Assembly: GCA_016584495.1 (NCBI GenBank)
Contig: WAID01000004.1
Span: 620,001 to 684,000 of the forward strand
Origin: Celoporthe dispersa
Taxonomy: Eukaryota; Ascomycota; Sordariomycetes; Diaporthales; Cryphonectriaceae
Direction of reading: 5' to 3'
Length of the DNA: 64,000 nucleotides
The position numbers and the translations under genes are program-made. Below, in pieces: positions 35,402 through 47,677 of this stretch (positions are counted from its first letter, which is position 1; each line of letters starts with the position of its first letter). The notes below the pieces were generated by a model. The model saw only the letters and a list, made by a program, of their open reading frames with translations, did not search any database and had not been told where the DNA came from.

Positions 35402-37048
35402 CTTGCTAATTACTTTAGTAGTCTTGGCGATGCTGAGGTTGAGAAGGCCGACGGTTCTTCAAGAGGTCGTTGGGATTTCGAGAGAAGGAGTTGATGCGAA
35501 CTTGCTTGTTCCTGCTTCACATTGACTTCTCCATTCTTCACCCCCAGGGCGATCAATCTTTATATATATTTCCATATAAACGTATATATGTATATAAAGA
35601 TTCATTGATGGACCACAAGCACGCAGACAGTCTACCTCTCTAGCATTCTGAGCTCGTTTCCAGACCACAAGAGGCCGCATCGGGATCTGAACTTCAACGC
35701 CGAGTAAACGCCAGAAGCCCGCGCTTGTGTGCATACCATCAAGGTACTGCTCAGGCGATACTGATTACTCATATCGAACCACTACAGTCGCAACAGACCA
35801 CATGATTGGGCTTTCTTTTAGGTAATTCTCATAGGCCTCAATGACGTACTGATATTATGGAACGGACTGGCTGCGACGTATTCCGGTGACTGCTCTCGGG
35901 CGGCGGAGACTCGGTATCTTAGACAACTCTGATCGGTCTTTGGTGGATCAAAGACCGTAGGAGCGACTGCCAACACCATTATCTCCATGACGTGACAATT
36001 CATGCACTGTGTCAACAAGTCTGCGACCGCAGGTAGCCGAGACGGACTGTATCTACCGGTGGGCGCTTCCGGCCGGTGAGGACTTGGTGCGACAAAACGC
36101 GTAAGGACTTGTAGGGCTGTTGACATGCAAATAGGTGCCAGAGCTCACCAAGCAATACGCCATTCATTATGTGTATTTGGATTCACCTGCTCTCACATAA
36201 TCGAGATACGCACTCATCAGAAGACTGATGAGAGATTTGGGCTCCCGTTGGAGTTGGGTCTCTTTTCCTATGATTATTAATTCATAATATGCAATGGCGA
36301 GCCTAGACAAAAACCAGCTGTCTCTCACCACAGATCGTGCTTCCTCCCAGGCCCTCATAACTGACACGCTACAGTGAGTGATATGAGAACGCACCTTGAG
36401 AAATACTACAGCATCCTGACTATGCTATCTTATAAAAGACTCCATGACTCTCGATTTCTGTTTCTGAGTACTGCTTGACACAAGTATTTTGATCGCCCTC
36501 AGCAAGTCTTTTTCTGCACATATCATCTCTTTAGATTTGTGAAAAACCCACGAGCCTACGATGACCATCTGGTCTGTTCTCTCGAAGCAAGAAGAAGCAA
36601 CCCATTGACATCGACCTCATAGACATGCATTTTTCCCATAAATTCGCTTCTTCATGATTTTGCACTCTTCATCGGTACTACATAATACGATTCACTTCCC
36701 GCTTTGCCTATAAGTCATGGTTGTATTGCCCTGACCATGTACTAAATTAAGAACGAGGATGATAACTCCTACATTTATTAACCTCTCGGAGATACTGGGA
36801 TACTGGTTGAGGCAGGTCGCCATCCCCCCCCCCCCCCCGGCCACTCCCTTTAATTAACCGGCCGTCGCAACGTGCTGGCTGTGATAAGACTGATTGGGTG
36901 CTACGCCGGCCTTCGACAAGCTACAATCAACCCACCACACCGGCCTGGCTTGAATGAAGAGCAAAAAAGTCCTTGAAAATTTGCTGTCCCGACCTCATGT
37001 TAGACTTCATCTGTTGGCTCAGAAGCGCGCTGCACCCTTAAAGTCAAC
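35402..37048. other. Intergenic region with poly-C tract
   Basis: No gene recognised between the divergent cyanide hydratase and metallophosphatase genes. TATA-like sequences (tatatatat, about 35560-35600) lie 160-200 bp upstream of the cyanide hydratase start. A poly-C run (about 36824-36838) lies about 210 bp upstream of the metallophosphatase. Confidence 0.5.
36824..36838. repeat. Poly-C homopolymer
   Basis: Fifteen or so consecutive C residues, the longest homopolymer seen besides the poly-G near 48490. Length is prone to sequencing error. Confidence 0.9.
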
Positions 37049-38409
37049 ATGGGCTTCACCAGCCGCGCACAATCTGTGGCGCTCATGAGTCTCATGTCAC
37101 GACGCGCTGCGGCTGCTTGGCCCGCCCTGCAGTTCACGGATGACGGCACTTTCCAAATTACCATCTTTGAAGACTTGCACTTCGGCGAAGCCGAGGACAC
37201 AGACTGGGGACCGTTACAGGATGTCGACACCTTGGAGGTGATGCAGACTGTGCTGGAGAACGAGGCTCCCCAGCTGGTCGTTCTCAACGGGGACCTGATC
37301 ACCGGCGAGAACACTTTCAAGGAAAACTCGACCGACTACGTGGATGAGATAGTTGCGCCGCTCGTAGCAGCGGGCCTGCCATGGGCATCAACTTACGGCA
37401 GTAAGACAGCGACACCCCTTTCAAGATCTAGTTCTCCTGTTGGAACTTGGTGGACTGGAGCTTAACTGTGGTTATTGATACTCTGCAGATCACGACTCAG
37501 ACTTCAACCTCTCCAGGACTGAGATTTACAATCGAGAGAAGACGTATGCAAATAGCCTGACTGGAAACATGATCCAGGCCAACGACTCCGGTATCTCGAA
37601 CTACTATCTCCCAGTCTATGCCGACAGTGACACCTCTGCCACTCCGGCAATGATCCTGTGGTTCTTTGACAGTCGAGGCGGGTGGAGTGCGCCTGCGGCT
37701 CCGACATGATCCAACCAACCCACTGACAAGGCTGCCTAGAAACTACTATCAGGAACTCTCTGCAGACGGGACAAGCGTCAGCCAGCCGAACTGGGTCGGC
37801 AGCAGTGTTGTCTCGTGGTTCGAAGAAGCAAGGGCCAATCTCACCACGCTGTACGGCACCTCTCTGCCCTCCCTCGCCTTCGTCCACATCCCCGTGGACG
37901 CATTTCTCGCCTTCCAGGACGCAGGTGTCAACGCAAACCAGGAACCAGGCATCAACGCGGATGTCCCTCTGTCGCAGCAGGGTGTCCAGTCCGGCGAGGG
38001 CTCTTCCGAGACGGTGTACACGTACGACGGCCAGGACGTGCCGTTCATGCAGGCCCTGCTGGACACGGAGAACCTCCTAGCTATCTTTAGCGGGCACGAC
38101 CACGGGAATGACTGGTGCTTCAGGTGGGATGAGGAGCTCGTGGTCATGGGGCTCGCGGGCAACGGGATAAAGATGTGCTTCAGCCGACACACGGGGTATG
38201 GCGGGTATGGGTCGTGGACTAGGGGATCACGGCAGGTTCTTGTCAGTCTCGAGGCTCTTGGGAACGCCACCGAGACATGGACGCGTCTCGAGGATGGCAG
38301 TGCTATTGGTGGTGTGGTGCTGAACTCAACATTCGGTTCAGACGAGTATCCTGCGGTTTCCCTGACTTACACGAGCGAGTACGACGAGGGCCAGCCCTAT
38401 TCCAGGTAG
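37049..38409 (+). CDS. Calcineurin-like metallophosphatase (purple acid phosphatase/Dcr2 type)
   Basis: Exons from 37049, with introns near 37398-37488 and 37682-37738, give about 400 residues. All metallophosphatase motifs are present in order: FEDLHFGE, LNGDLITGE, GNHD (rebuilt over intron 1) and FSGHDHGNDW. Intron 2 rejoins FFDSRGG to NYYQELSAD. The family hydrolyses phosphate mono- or diesters using a bimetal centre. An N-terminal hydrophobic stretch is weak, but many NxS/T sites (NLTT, NATE, NSTF) suggest secretion or a vacuolar location. The yeast relative Dcr2 acts on Ire1; the substrate here is unknown. The neighbouring hydrolase gene lies only 75 bp away in convergent orientation. 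Confidence 0.88.
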
Positions 38410-38484
38410 CACACGAGCAGGCGACAAGCAGAAAGCGGATCCTGATACTATTCCTCCTATGCACATAGCATCGAGAAGATACGT

Positions 38485-39663
38485 TTAGCTGCCAGCCAAG
38501 AACTTCACAATCTCATCACACAAGGCATCTGGAGTCTCGATCTGAGGCCAGTGACCTGCACCTGGCAGGATCCTCGTGCCCCTATAATCACGCGCCGTCT
38601 TGCCACTCTGCAGCCCCTCGAGCGCGCCAGGGCGCTGATAATTGCCCCAGTCTGCCACGCCCCCGATATAAGTCACTGGCACCTGAAATTTCAAGCCTGC
38701 AAAGACGGCCATCTGCGAGTTGACGTTTCGGGGGTCCGTCACGCTTCGGTACCAGTTCAGCATGCCCTGAAACCCCGTCCGCGTGAACTCCTGCACGTAC
38801 ACGTCTAGCTCTGCGTCGCTCAGGAAGGACTCGGTCAGCGACGCATCCTCGTCTTTCATATCAGTCTGAACCACCTCGGGCATCGTTGCGCCCAGCGGCA
38901 TGATGTAGTAGCCCGGCATGCGTGCGAGCTGATCGGCTGTCCAGCCCGTCAAGGGGCCAATGTCGACCGCATTGCCCTTCCAGACGTGGCTTTTCAGGTG
39001 GACATAGCCTCGGAGAAATGTACTGAGGCCCTGTGGCGGACATTCCCAGTCCTTTGCTGCTTTGGCTGAGCTGTTATACCACTGGTAATGCATGAGAGGC
39101 CTCTCGCGGCGTGCAAGAGACGTATGGATGTCCATATCATTTGGTGTCTTGTCGTGCGGCTGCTCACAAGAGACCTGTCCCAGACCTGGCAGGCTGACTG
39201 AGCCCGTAGGCACATGGCTCACAAAGACGGCAGCCCTGAACAGATCCGGCCTCGCCAGGCTGCAGGCACTGGCAGCCGCTGCGCCAAAGTCGTGGCCGGC
39301 CACGAGTGCGGCCTCCCCGTGGCCCAGTGCCCTCACGAGCGCGATGTTGTCCAGGATGAGCTGCATCTGTGTGGCCTGGGACAGGCGAAAGTGGGCGTAG
39401 GTGCTCGCGTCCCAGCCTGTGGTGCGCCCGTAACCGCGCGAGTCTGGGGCGACGACGTGGAATCCGTGCGATGCGAGGGGGAGGAGGATCCTGCGCCAGG
39501 TGTAGGCCAGCTCTGGGTATCCGTGAAACAGCAGGATCAGAGGGTGGCGTACATCTCCGGCCTCGAGGACGAATATGTTTAGGCCGCATGTGGGCTCGGT
39601 TGTGAGGTCGATGTGGCGCTGGCGTATGTCTTCTGGGAGTGGTAGTGGTGGTAGCGAGGCCAT
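38485..39663 (-). CDS. Epoxide-hydrolase-type alpha/beta hydrolase
   Basis: An intact single-exon 392-residue protein. HGYPELAYTWR is the HGxP oxyanion motif, GHDFGA holds the nucleophilic Asp, GVADWG the acid, and GAGHWPQ the His. Cap-domain tyrosines expected for epoxide ring opening are present (YQWYN, LNWYR). No signal peptide, so cytosolic or peroxisomal. Soluble epoxide hydrolase is the best reading; haloacetate dehalogenases share the nucleophile but usually lack the Tyr pair. Together with the neighbouring cyanide hydratase it suggests a detoxifying neighbourhood, though there is no sign of a shared promoter. ATG context is strong (accATGG). Confidence 0.9.
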   Translation of the reverse strand: MASLPPLPLPEDIRQRHIDLTTEPTCGLNIFVLEAGDVRHPLILLFHGYPELAYTWRRILLPLASHGFHVVAPDSRGYGRTTGWDASTYAHFRLSQATQMQLILDNIALVRALGHGEAALVAGHDFGAAAASACSLARPDLFRAAVFVSHVPTGSVSLPGLGQVSCEQPHDKTPNDMDIHTSLARRERPLMHYQWYNSSAKAAKDWECPPQGLSTFLRGYVHLKSHVWKGNAVDIGPLTGWTADQLARMPGYYIMPLGATMPEVVQTDMKDEDASLTESFLSDAELDVYVQEFTRTGFQGMLNWYRSVTDPRNVNSQMAVFAGLKFQVPVTYIGGVADWGNYQRPGALEGLQSGKTARDYRGTRILPGAGHWPQIETPDALCDEIVKFLAGS

Positions 39664-40084
39664 GGTGCGTGCATGTGATGAGAGCGGTCTTGATTAAGCA
39701 TGGGTAGCTGTTAGATTTTCGACAAGCAGGTCATATGTGGCTACTGGTTGGTGATTCCTTAGTAGAAACAAGTGCCGGAAGCGGGGGAGAGCAGTCCGGA
39801 TAGTAGTGTTTCCCCATGTGCACAGAGTGGTAGTGAAGCTGAGTTAGTAATAACCCATCTTTTTTTCTCTTGGACGCATTTCAAGCTGAAAGGACGGAGA
39901 GTTACTGGGTCGTGTACGACAGAATGCTTTATTTGTGTAGGTTCAAACAGAGCAACCATACCCAATCTGAGAGATATCTATACGTCTACCACAGTACTGT
40001 TCCAATCATATCATCTATGGTCCCAAAAGCACTTCTCGGCATTGCTGAGCCTGGCCATGTCTTGGCCTCTCTATAGTATAATCA
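39664..40084. other. Intergenic, nothing recognised
   Basis: A 420-bp gap between the epoxide hydrolase start and the 3' end of the next minus-strand gene. It should contain the epoxide hydrolase promoter; no gene seen. Confidence 0.5.
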
Positions 40085-40915
40085 TCACTGGCCTTCTACA
40101 GCCTTGAACTGGACGCCGGTGCGAGAGGCTGCAGCCCTGATCTTGTCCACCACAGGCATCACGTCCGTCGTCTTGATGGGCAGGCGGTGGTCCCCGTCCC
40201 ACTCGACCAGCGTCGTGGTCCTCGGGTCGCACCACTCCTCCAGCAGGATCTGGTGGTAGCCCAAGCCCGGGTCTTGCATCCCGTGCACGTGGATCGTCGG
40301 CATCCGGAGGACCCTCCTGGCTGCGACATTGCTCCCGTAGTCGAACCTCTCGTCCCTGCCCAGCCACGAGGCCCTGTCCGGGTCGTACTGCAGCAGCGGA
40401 CCACGCCCAGCCATCAACACCCCGAAACGGAACCCCCTTTCGGACCTGCGCAGGCGGCCCATGGTCTCGGGCATCTCCTGCTGCCGCAGCAGGATGCTGG
40501 CCGCGACCCGGCCGCCCTGGCTGAAGCCCAGCACCGCAACCCACTCGCCCGTCGCGCCGAGCCTGTCGTCGGCATCCATGGCGTCCCCGATCTGCCTCTC
40601 GATGGCCGCCCACGTCTCCTTGGGGTACTCCTCCACGGCGTTGGGGCCGGGCGTCATCAGCCAGCGCTTAAAAGGTCCGTACTCGGCAAAGACGCTGAGG
40701 ACGTCGGGTCCCGGAGTCGAGGCGAAGGGCGCGCCCGGGTAGACCATGCGGAACTGCGACTTGAGGTGGTGCGAGATGGCCCGGCACTGCATGTGGAAGA
40801 TTTGTGGGTTGGTGCCGCCGCCGTGCAGGCAGAGGATCCGTGGGAGGTGCAGCGTGGCACTGTCTGGGGCGGGCGCGACGGCATCGCCTGTGGTGGTGGT
40901 GCCGCCGTTGTTCAT
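40085..40915 (-). CDS. FSH-family serine hydrolase (second copy type)
   Basis: A single-exon protein of 276 residues starting MNNGGTTTTGDAVAP. An in-frame ATG at 41041 would add 42 basic residues that look untranslated, so 40915 is preferred. Family marks: LPRILCLHGGGTNPQIF at the N-terminus, nucleophile elbow GFSQGG, acid Asp in HGMQDPGLGY and His in WDGDHRLP. FSH proteins act on small esters and thioesters; LovG-like members release polyketides, others are of unknown role. It differs from the 12-kb paralogue in having the usual GGGTN oxyanion loop and no acidic insertion. No PKS lies nearby. Confidence 0.88.
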   Translation of the reverse strand: MNNGGTTTTGDAVAPAPDSATLHLPRILCLHGGGTNPQIFHMQCRAISHHLKSQFRMVYPGAPFASTPGPDVLSVFAEYGPFKRWLMTPGPNAVEEYPKETWAAIERQIGDAMDADDRLGATGEWVAVLGFSQGGRVAASILLRQQEMPETMGRLRRSERGFRFGVLMAGRGPLLQYDPDRASWLGRDERFDYGSNVAARRVLRMPTIHVHGMQDPGLGYHQILLEEWCDPRTTTLVEWDGDHRLPIKTTDVMPVVDKIRAAASRTGVQFKAVEGQ

Positions 40916-41041
40916 GATGGCCGGGTAATTTTCGAGCCGGCTGTCAGTTCTGGCGGTGGGTTCGGATCTTTTTGTGCGGGGCCGCTGTGGCGTGATTCTT
41001 GAGAGGTGTGGTAGACCACGAGATATCACCAGAACCTGCAC

Positions 41042-42821
41042 CCTTAAGAAGGATACCCGGAGGTGGGCTCAGGGGGTGTGGAGAGAGGGGAAGAGAGAGA
41101 TAAGATGGAAGGAAGCCGGGATCGGGTCCAGAGCTGTGATGAGGAAGCAATTCGTAAGATGGACCTTACAGCCCCCTTCGGTCATATTGGGCTACCGGGG
41201 GCTGGTCAGACGCAGAGCCTGCTCACACGCGTAATCAGATGCTGCATGAAAAATACGGGTTACCTGCATGCCTGTGTCAGCAGGCCCATGTATGAACTGA
41301 AAGGTTATTTAGATCCGTCGGCGGGCTCCCTTGTCGGTGAATACATTCCAATTAATTACAAGCGGGCTTGCATCCCTTGAGATGCACCATGAACTCCTTA
41401 CTCATATCATTTCACCGCATCAGAGCGGGGGAGGGAGTAGGACGACAGCAAGTCAGCTTCTCATCGGAATAACAATACAATAATCAGTACCCAATCTAAC
41501 CTCGGCCAAGTTATTTACTGCTGGAATATAATATCTCAAGCTGTAGTGGGATACTATGGCAGTAGTCAGTGGCCCCCACTCGTCGCAGCAGGACGAAAGA
41601 AGGGTGTTGGCGGGGGAAAATACTAACGATACTTCTGTATATGATTATTATCATTATCATTATCATTTTTATTTATACAAATTAACTAGTTCAATAGATA
41701 TACCGACTGGACTAAAAGTCTCTTCGTTCTCTTATGCTCGGCCAGTCCAGTGTAGGTCACCGCGTTGAATAACAACGAAGAAACAGCCGGTGCCGTCCTC
41801 TTGGCACAGCTGCTCCCAATCACGTTACAGCAGTAAAATCTCACTCGTGTGGGTGGGTGTGGTGAACATGGATGGATTGTCGCCCTGAAAGCGCCATGGT
41901 AGCATCGCCTTGGCGGGAATAAGGAGGTGGGAGGGTTGTATCACGGATGAAGCTGAGGGGAAGAAGAAAGAACAAAAACAAAAAGGTACTTACCATAAGG
42001 CCTTCGATATTATAGCCCTTATGATGCGCTCTCGTACAGGGGACGACGCGAACCCCCCTGACCCCCCCTGACCGTACGTAATGTACAGCAAAAGCAACTC
42101 CGGTGAGTGGTTCTTCTTCTTCTTCTTCACTGTACGTTGCGAGTGAGAGGAGGTGCCGAACTGTGGCGGCTCCACCGGGGCGGCGCTGAGGTCGGTAACT
42201 GGCGGTACAAAATACCTCCGCCAGCCACAGCCGGAACAGGTCCTTTCCGGTGAGCTGAGAGTTGGTCATAGCCAATCCTGATACTCCTCTCTGTGTGCTG
42301 GTGGTGTGGTGTCTGCATTTGAATCTCCCGACCTGGTATTGGTGGTGTTCAGCACAGTACACATATTTATCATATCACTCTTTTGTCTGAGCAGGGGGGG
42401 GCAAACAAAAGCAGCATTACGAAGTGCTGTATGAAGAGGATTCCCCTTCAGCCCCTCAACCTTGTATGAAAAAAGTTTCATTACTCATCCGTCTCTGTCT
42501 ATCTTATCTCCTACCTACTCTATTCCGAGCATCGCCATCCATCTATATTTTCTTCCGTCCACACTCGCTTCTCCATCCACTGCCGTGGATGTCGCCGACC
42601 CACTTTGCCACCTGTTCAGAACCTCCCGCGACAAAACTCCGCCTCTCCCTCTAATCCTCTCCCGAAAAGGGCCGCCGCCCGCTGCAGTGGACCAGACCGG
42701 AGCCCGTGTCATTCATGCTTCTAAGCCCGCCTGTGCCACTCGTTGCCGCTCACATACTCTCCAACGCGCTGACACACGTACACAACAAGTCCATCCATCC
42801 GCTCCGACGGCCTTATCAGTC
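41042..42821. other. Intergenic region
   Basis: A 1.8-kb region with simple repeats (tat/tca-rich at 41640-41680, ttc triplets at 42112-42127) and no supported gene. The part from 42430 on is a CT-rich leader of the following regulator and contains upstream ATGs. Confidence 0.5.
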
Positions 42822-45800
42822 ATGACGGGGCCTGCTGCGCCGACAGTCCCTCCGGAGTCCGCTCCGGCCCCGAGTGTAGGTGGGCACGGTGGGGTGAGCA
42901 AGAGGAAGTTTGCTGCACCCCCCGTTAAGTCTGCCTGTCTTTCCTGGTACGTCATGTCACGTCAACACGTGTTTTTTTTTTTTTTTTTTGTTCCCTTCCT
43001 CCTGCGCCGCCCTCCCACATGCAGACCTGTTGATGTCGCCGATGCCATCTGACTAAGATCCGGCCCATCCCCTCGTCCCACCCACCCACCCCCTCAACTC
43101 TCTCATCACTCGGGTCAGGATGTGCGTGCGCGTAAATACGACAGAGAGAGAGAGAGAGAAAGAGAAGCGAAGTTTGTCATGTTGATGTTGTTGGTACTGG
43201 CGCGGCTGCTGACGATGTTGTGTGAAGCCGAGCTGCTCGGACCCGCTGCGATGGCGGGAAACCATGTGCAACTGTACGTGAATCTCTACACACACACACA
43301 CCCCCCCCCCAGAGGGGTCTTATCCAACCCAACTCCCCCAGGTAGATGGGCGTTCTCCTCCTCATCAGCCTATCCCGTCTAGACTGGCCATCTCTAAATT
43401 TCTCTCTCTCCTCCACCGTCTCCCTGTCTCCTGTAGTGTCAGAATAGAAGTCGAGAATGTGTCTACCTCCCCAGCCGGCGGGGCGGTCCACGACCCCGAA
43501 AGAAGCCACGGCCAGAGAAGGACGTGACAGACGCGACGGATGCGACGGATGAAGACCCGGAGCAGATCCCCTGCGACGTCTTCACCGTGCTGTCACAGGA
43601 GCCAGCTGATACACCCCGCGCTCGTGAGTTTGCCTGACGGCCCACCCCACCCCGTCTTATTCTATCCTCCATCCTTCCGGGTCGGTTCACCCGCTGGTTG
43701 TGTTGACAGGACGGCTTGTAAACAGCTATATCGATACAGGATTACATCGACCCGGGAGCCGGCCTGAAGCAGCTCCAAGACTGGGTCCCGGACAGCGACT
43801 TTATCTTCGACAGCTTGTTTCTAAACGGCATGGACCCCACCATGGGTGGCAGCGGCTTTGCGTCGGATGTCTCTGGGACGGGGACGCCGTCTCGTGCCGC
43901 ACCCATGGTGAGGACGTACCAGAGTGATGCAGCAATGTGAATAGATCCTTCTCCAGCTGTGTCGTCCGGAAGAAAGAATGGCCCTGCTGACACCCTCCTC
44001 TAGACTCGATGCATACTACATCTTCATACACCCCTTCCTTCCGATCCTGCCGCCGCCGTTCAGCATTGCTGTGGATCAGCCTGTGCCCCGTCTGCAAGAC
44101 CAGCTCGACGTCTTCGAGGGTGGCTACGAGCCCTCCTCGGCCGTGGCCCTCTCCATCTCGGCTGTTCTTGCCCTCATCCCGTGCCCTGAGGATCCCCACG
44201 CCCAGATGCACGAGTCGCAGCTGTTCAGGGAGGAAGTACGCCCAGTTCCTCGCGCAGTCCGCCTTCGAGACCATCGAGAGCGACGAGGAGAACCCGGACT
44301 CGTCCATCGAGCCGCCTAGGGCGCTGAGCGAAGAGCCCAGGCGGCCCTTCCGGCGGCCTCTACACCCGCAGGTCCCCCTGGAGCTCGAGAGGATCGTGGC
44401 TTTGTGCGTGCTGAGCGTCTACGAGTATGCACAGCGCGGGAACCTCAAGAAGATGCAGAACCGGGCGGGTCAGGCGCTCATGTCTGCGATGGAGCTGTCT
44501 CTGCACTCGTGTACGGTGCAGGACGAGTTCACCGAGGCGAGACGGCGGGCCTGGTGGATGAGTGTATGTGGACCTTGTCGCAATTTGCCTCCAAACCGCC
44601 ATGCGAGACTGACTTTTTTCCCTCTCTCTCTCTCTTTCTTAGTACGTTTGCGTCGCGCAGGGCGCCATTGTCAGCAACACTGTAAGGACTCACCCCACAG
44701 AAGCAGAGCATGCGCGAGCTTGACCCTGACATGCAGCAGAACCCGACCTTCCTGGTGCTCTCGCCCAGTTACACGGCCGAGTTCCCAACTTTTCTTGCCG
44801 ATCCTGAGGTGAGCAGTCCCCAGTGTGGAGATCCTGGGGACGACCATGCAGACACGGTCGGTCGACTTACCATCCCTTATAGGCGTTCGCTGTCTTCATG
44901 CAAGCTCAGCGTGCCATCCTCGCGGCGACCCAGTTCGTCATTGAGCTCAACAAGGCCGTCAAGGAGGGCGCCGATATGAACCACATCTATGAGAAGATGA
45001 GGGAGCTCGAGGCCCTGCTCGCGCCGCTCCTGGCCCGCAGCGAGAGATGGCTGCTGCCGGCCACGACGACCTCGCCTGTCGACTCCGCAGAAGGTGTCGT
45101 GGCCCGCTCGCTGAGATGCATGGCGTCCATCAAGCTGAACAGGTACGTGCTGCGAGAGAGCTGTCCCATCTCCCTCTGCCACCGGGCCAGCCACACAGGG
45201 CCCCAGTACATCACAGCCAAACTCACACACTCCGTCACCACCAGCGCCAGGATCAAAGTCCACCGCTACTGTGCCTTCTTTGATATTCCCGTCTTCTCGC
45301 GCAGGCACTGCGATCTCAAGCCCTCAACTCGGGCAGCAGCAGCAGTAACGGCAGCGGCGGCGGCGACGAGCCGCGGCAGTGGCCTGCGTGTTCCTGCAGC
45401 ACCTTCGTCACGCCCTACGCGGCGAGCGCGAGTGCGAGCGCGACCACGCCCAGTGGTAGCTCGCTGTCCGCAGGGCTATCCCCATCCTCCTCGGACGGGA
45501 CCACCGTCACCACCGCCACCCAACAACAACAACAGCAACAACAATCACAACCACCACCGCCACCCCACCCACCAAGCAACCTCTTCCCCTTCAGCAGCCA
45601 CCAGTCCGCCCGGACCTGCCTCAAGTGCGCCCTCGACATCGCGCGCGCCTTCGAGGAGCTGCCGTTCCCGAACCCCACGGGCATGCAGCAGCCGCAAGGC
45701 CCGCCTGTGTTCCTGTCGCCGACATCGGGGATGGTGTGTCCTCGGACCATGCCTTCCTTTGCGTGCTGTGCTATGCAGTGTGCTTATGCGCTCCTTATGG

Positions 45801-46203
45801 TCCATCAGAAGACGAGGGCGCTGTATCCTCCCTATCTGTCTCCTGTGGCGGGGCCCGAGGGAGTAGGAGGATGCGCAGGGGGTCTTGACGGTGGTGGTGG
45901 TGGTGAGGCGATGGGGTTCGATGTAGGAGCAGGAATGCTGCAGCAGAAACAGCAGCACGCCGACTCGAGGCCTGCAGTTGTCAACAGCCTTCTCACCAGG
46001 CTGCAGCAGGGGCTGACGAGTATTTACGCCACGCTGTCAAACTATGCCATGGCATCTGAGGCGCTGGGTGGGATGAGGGGTGAGTCTGGTCCCCCTGTGT
46101 GTGGCCTTTGGCCTTTTATCTTAGCTGGTTGACTGACCTACTTCCATCTGCAGACCAGATCAAGAGTGCAATCGAGGACTCAGCGGCGTTTACGGTCGGA
46201 TAG
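42822..46203 (+). CDS. Zn2Cys6 transcription factor
   Basis: The binuclear zinc cluster is spread over three exons. Exon 1 ends in KSACLS plus two bases of a Cys codon; a small exon near 43228-43271 gives RAARTRCDGGKPCAT; the next, from about 43438, gives CQNRSRECVYLPSRRGG. Joined, the six Cys have the expected CX2CX6C-CX2CX6C spacing, followed by a basic linker. Later exons carry a fungal regulatory domain (RLDAYYIFIHPFLPILPP, AFETIESDEEN, RRRAWWMS), a Ser/Gln-rich stretch, and the block LLTRLQQGLTSIYATLSNYA. The last exon ends DSAAFTVG at 46203. Nuclear DNA-binding regulator; targets unknown. A GG pair at 44232-44233 shifts frame between QLFRE and KYAQFLAQSAF. It is too far from the PKS to be called its regulator. 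Confidence 0.85.
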
Positions 46204-47677
46204 AGGGACGGCTGTGGGCTCTTGCATGAAGATAAAACGTACACTATGTCAGCAGCTGCTGCATGCACTTGGAAAATTGCTGGAGTCGGACTCATTGCGT
46301 GTTGATATGGGTATGCGTTGTGATGGACGGCCGGGGCCAGAACAATCTGAGAAGGTTACTTAAGTAATCAAACTTCATGGTTCATGGTCTAGGGAAGGGG
46401 GAAGAGCGGGGGAAGGGGGAGAAGAAGAAGAAGAAGGAAGGAGATGCAGGAAAGAACTAGGCATGGCTGGTAGTTGCCGTCAAAGAGAGCGTTGCTGCCC
46501 TCGTGAGCCTGTGAGAAGAAGATCGTTCCTTCCACACTTGTACACTGCACCAAGTACTGAAGCGCAGAGTATATACCAGATCTGGTCGTACAAGCATACT
46601 GTGACAGTTGTTTTTCTTTTCTTTTCTTCTTTTTCTTTCCTGTCTTCTTCGTTTTTGTGATCCGCAAATGCATGTTCAACATCTTCATTTATGTACCTTG
46701 CCTGGTTTACCGCAAAGTGTTCCTTCAGTCTTGGACCAGAAAGCCCAGCGGAAGGTCGGGAGCGCTAAAAATAAAGCCGTCAAGTGAACCTGGCCGTGCT
46801 ATTGTGCCCTGGTTTGGCCCTTGCCCCCACATTCCCTCCCATCCCCCGGTTCTAGGCTTGCTAGGCTCCAGTACCCAGCCACCAAGCAAGGAAGGACCAA
46901 AAAAGTAGAGCCTGGGGCTCTTGCTCCAGTTCATGGACGCGCGCCTGCGCTGTTGTCGACGGGGTGGCTGGGCTGGGGTTTGTGCTCTCTCGTCTCCTGT
47001 CGTTCGTTGGCGTGTTTCCATCCTGATTTGAATTACGTCAAATCCTCTCCTATCCTCAGCAATCACAACGTTGCAGCGTAGTGTCAACGGAACAATCCAG
47101 CGCACACGCACACACGCTCTCTCTGCCTTTCTCTCGCGTCATGCCTTGCTCGCAATCCCGACATTCCCTCGCTTCCATGTCGCAGCGCCGTCAGCAACAG
47201 TAATCAAACGGACGAACACCAACACACATGATACCTACCACCTCGTCGCGAATCACCCTCTTCGCCTCGTTCCGCACCTAGAGACCAGGCGAAACTTATC
47301 CATCCATCCGCCTCGCTTTTGACACAAATCGACCTCCCTCTCGATCCACGTAGCAGCCCGTTGAGCGCTGCTGTAGCAAGGCACACACAACCTCGGCGTG
47401 CTCGCCCCGGAATCGTCTAAACGCCCAACCTCGCGATCGAAGCCCGACGAGCCGCCGCCGGCCCTCTCCAGTGCGCAGTCCTCGCCCGCCGCGAATCGAA
47501 TCCCGCTTCGACCTCCTCTTGCTCGAGCAGAGCGCCCGTAGTTCCTCTGTCGCTCCTCGAGGCGGGAGCAGTACATCATATCTTCACGCGGCTACACTGC
47601 GCGAGCTGAGCGTGGCTCTCCCGTCGCCAGGCCGTACATAGACGCGCAGGCACACCCCGACCCCTTCTTCGATCAAG
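46204..47677. other. Intergenic and long 5' leader
   Basis: No gene supported. The second half (about 47080-47677) is a CT/CG-rich leader for the membrane-protein gene, with several upstream ATGs. Poly-purine or poly-pyrimidine stretches occur at 46390-46440 and 46610-46650. Confidence 0.5.

Noticed and set aside
40187..41002. Plus-strand frame of 271 codons
   Set aside because: Fully antisense to the second FSH hydrolase, which has intact catalytic motifs; no features of its own.
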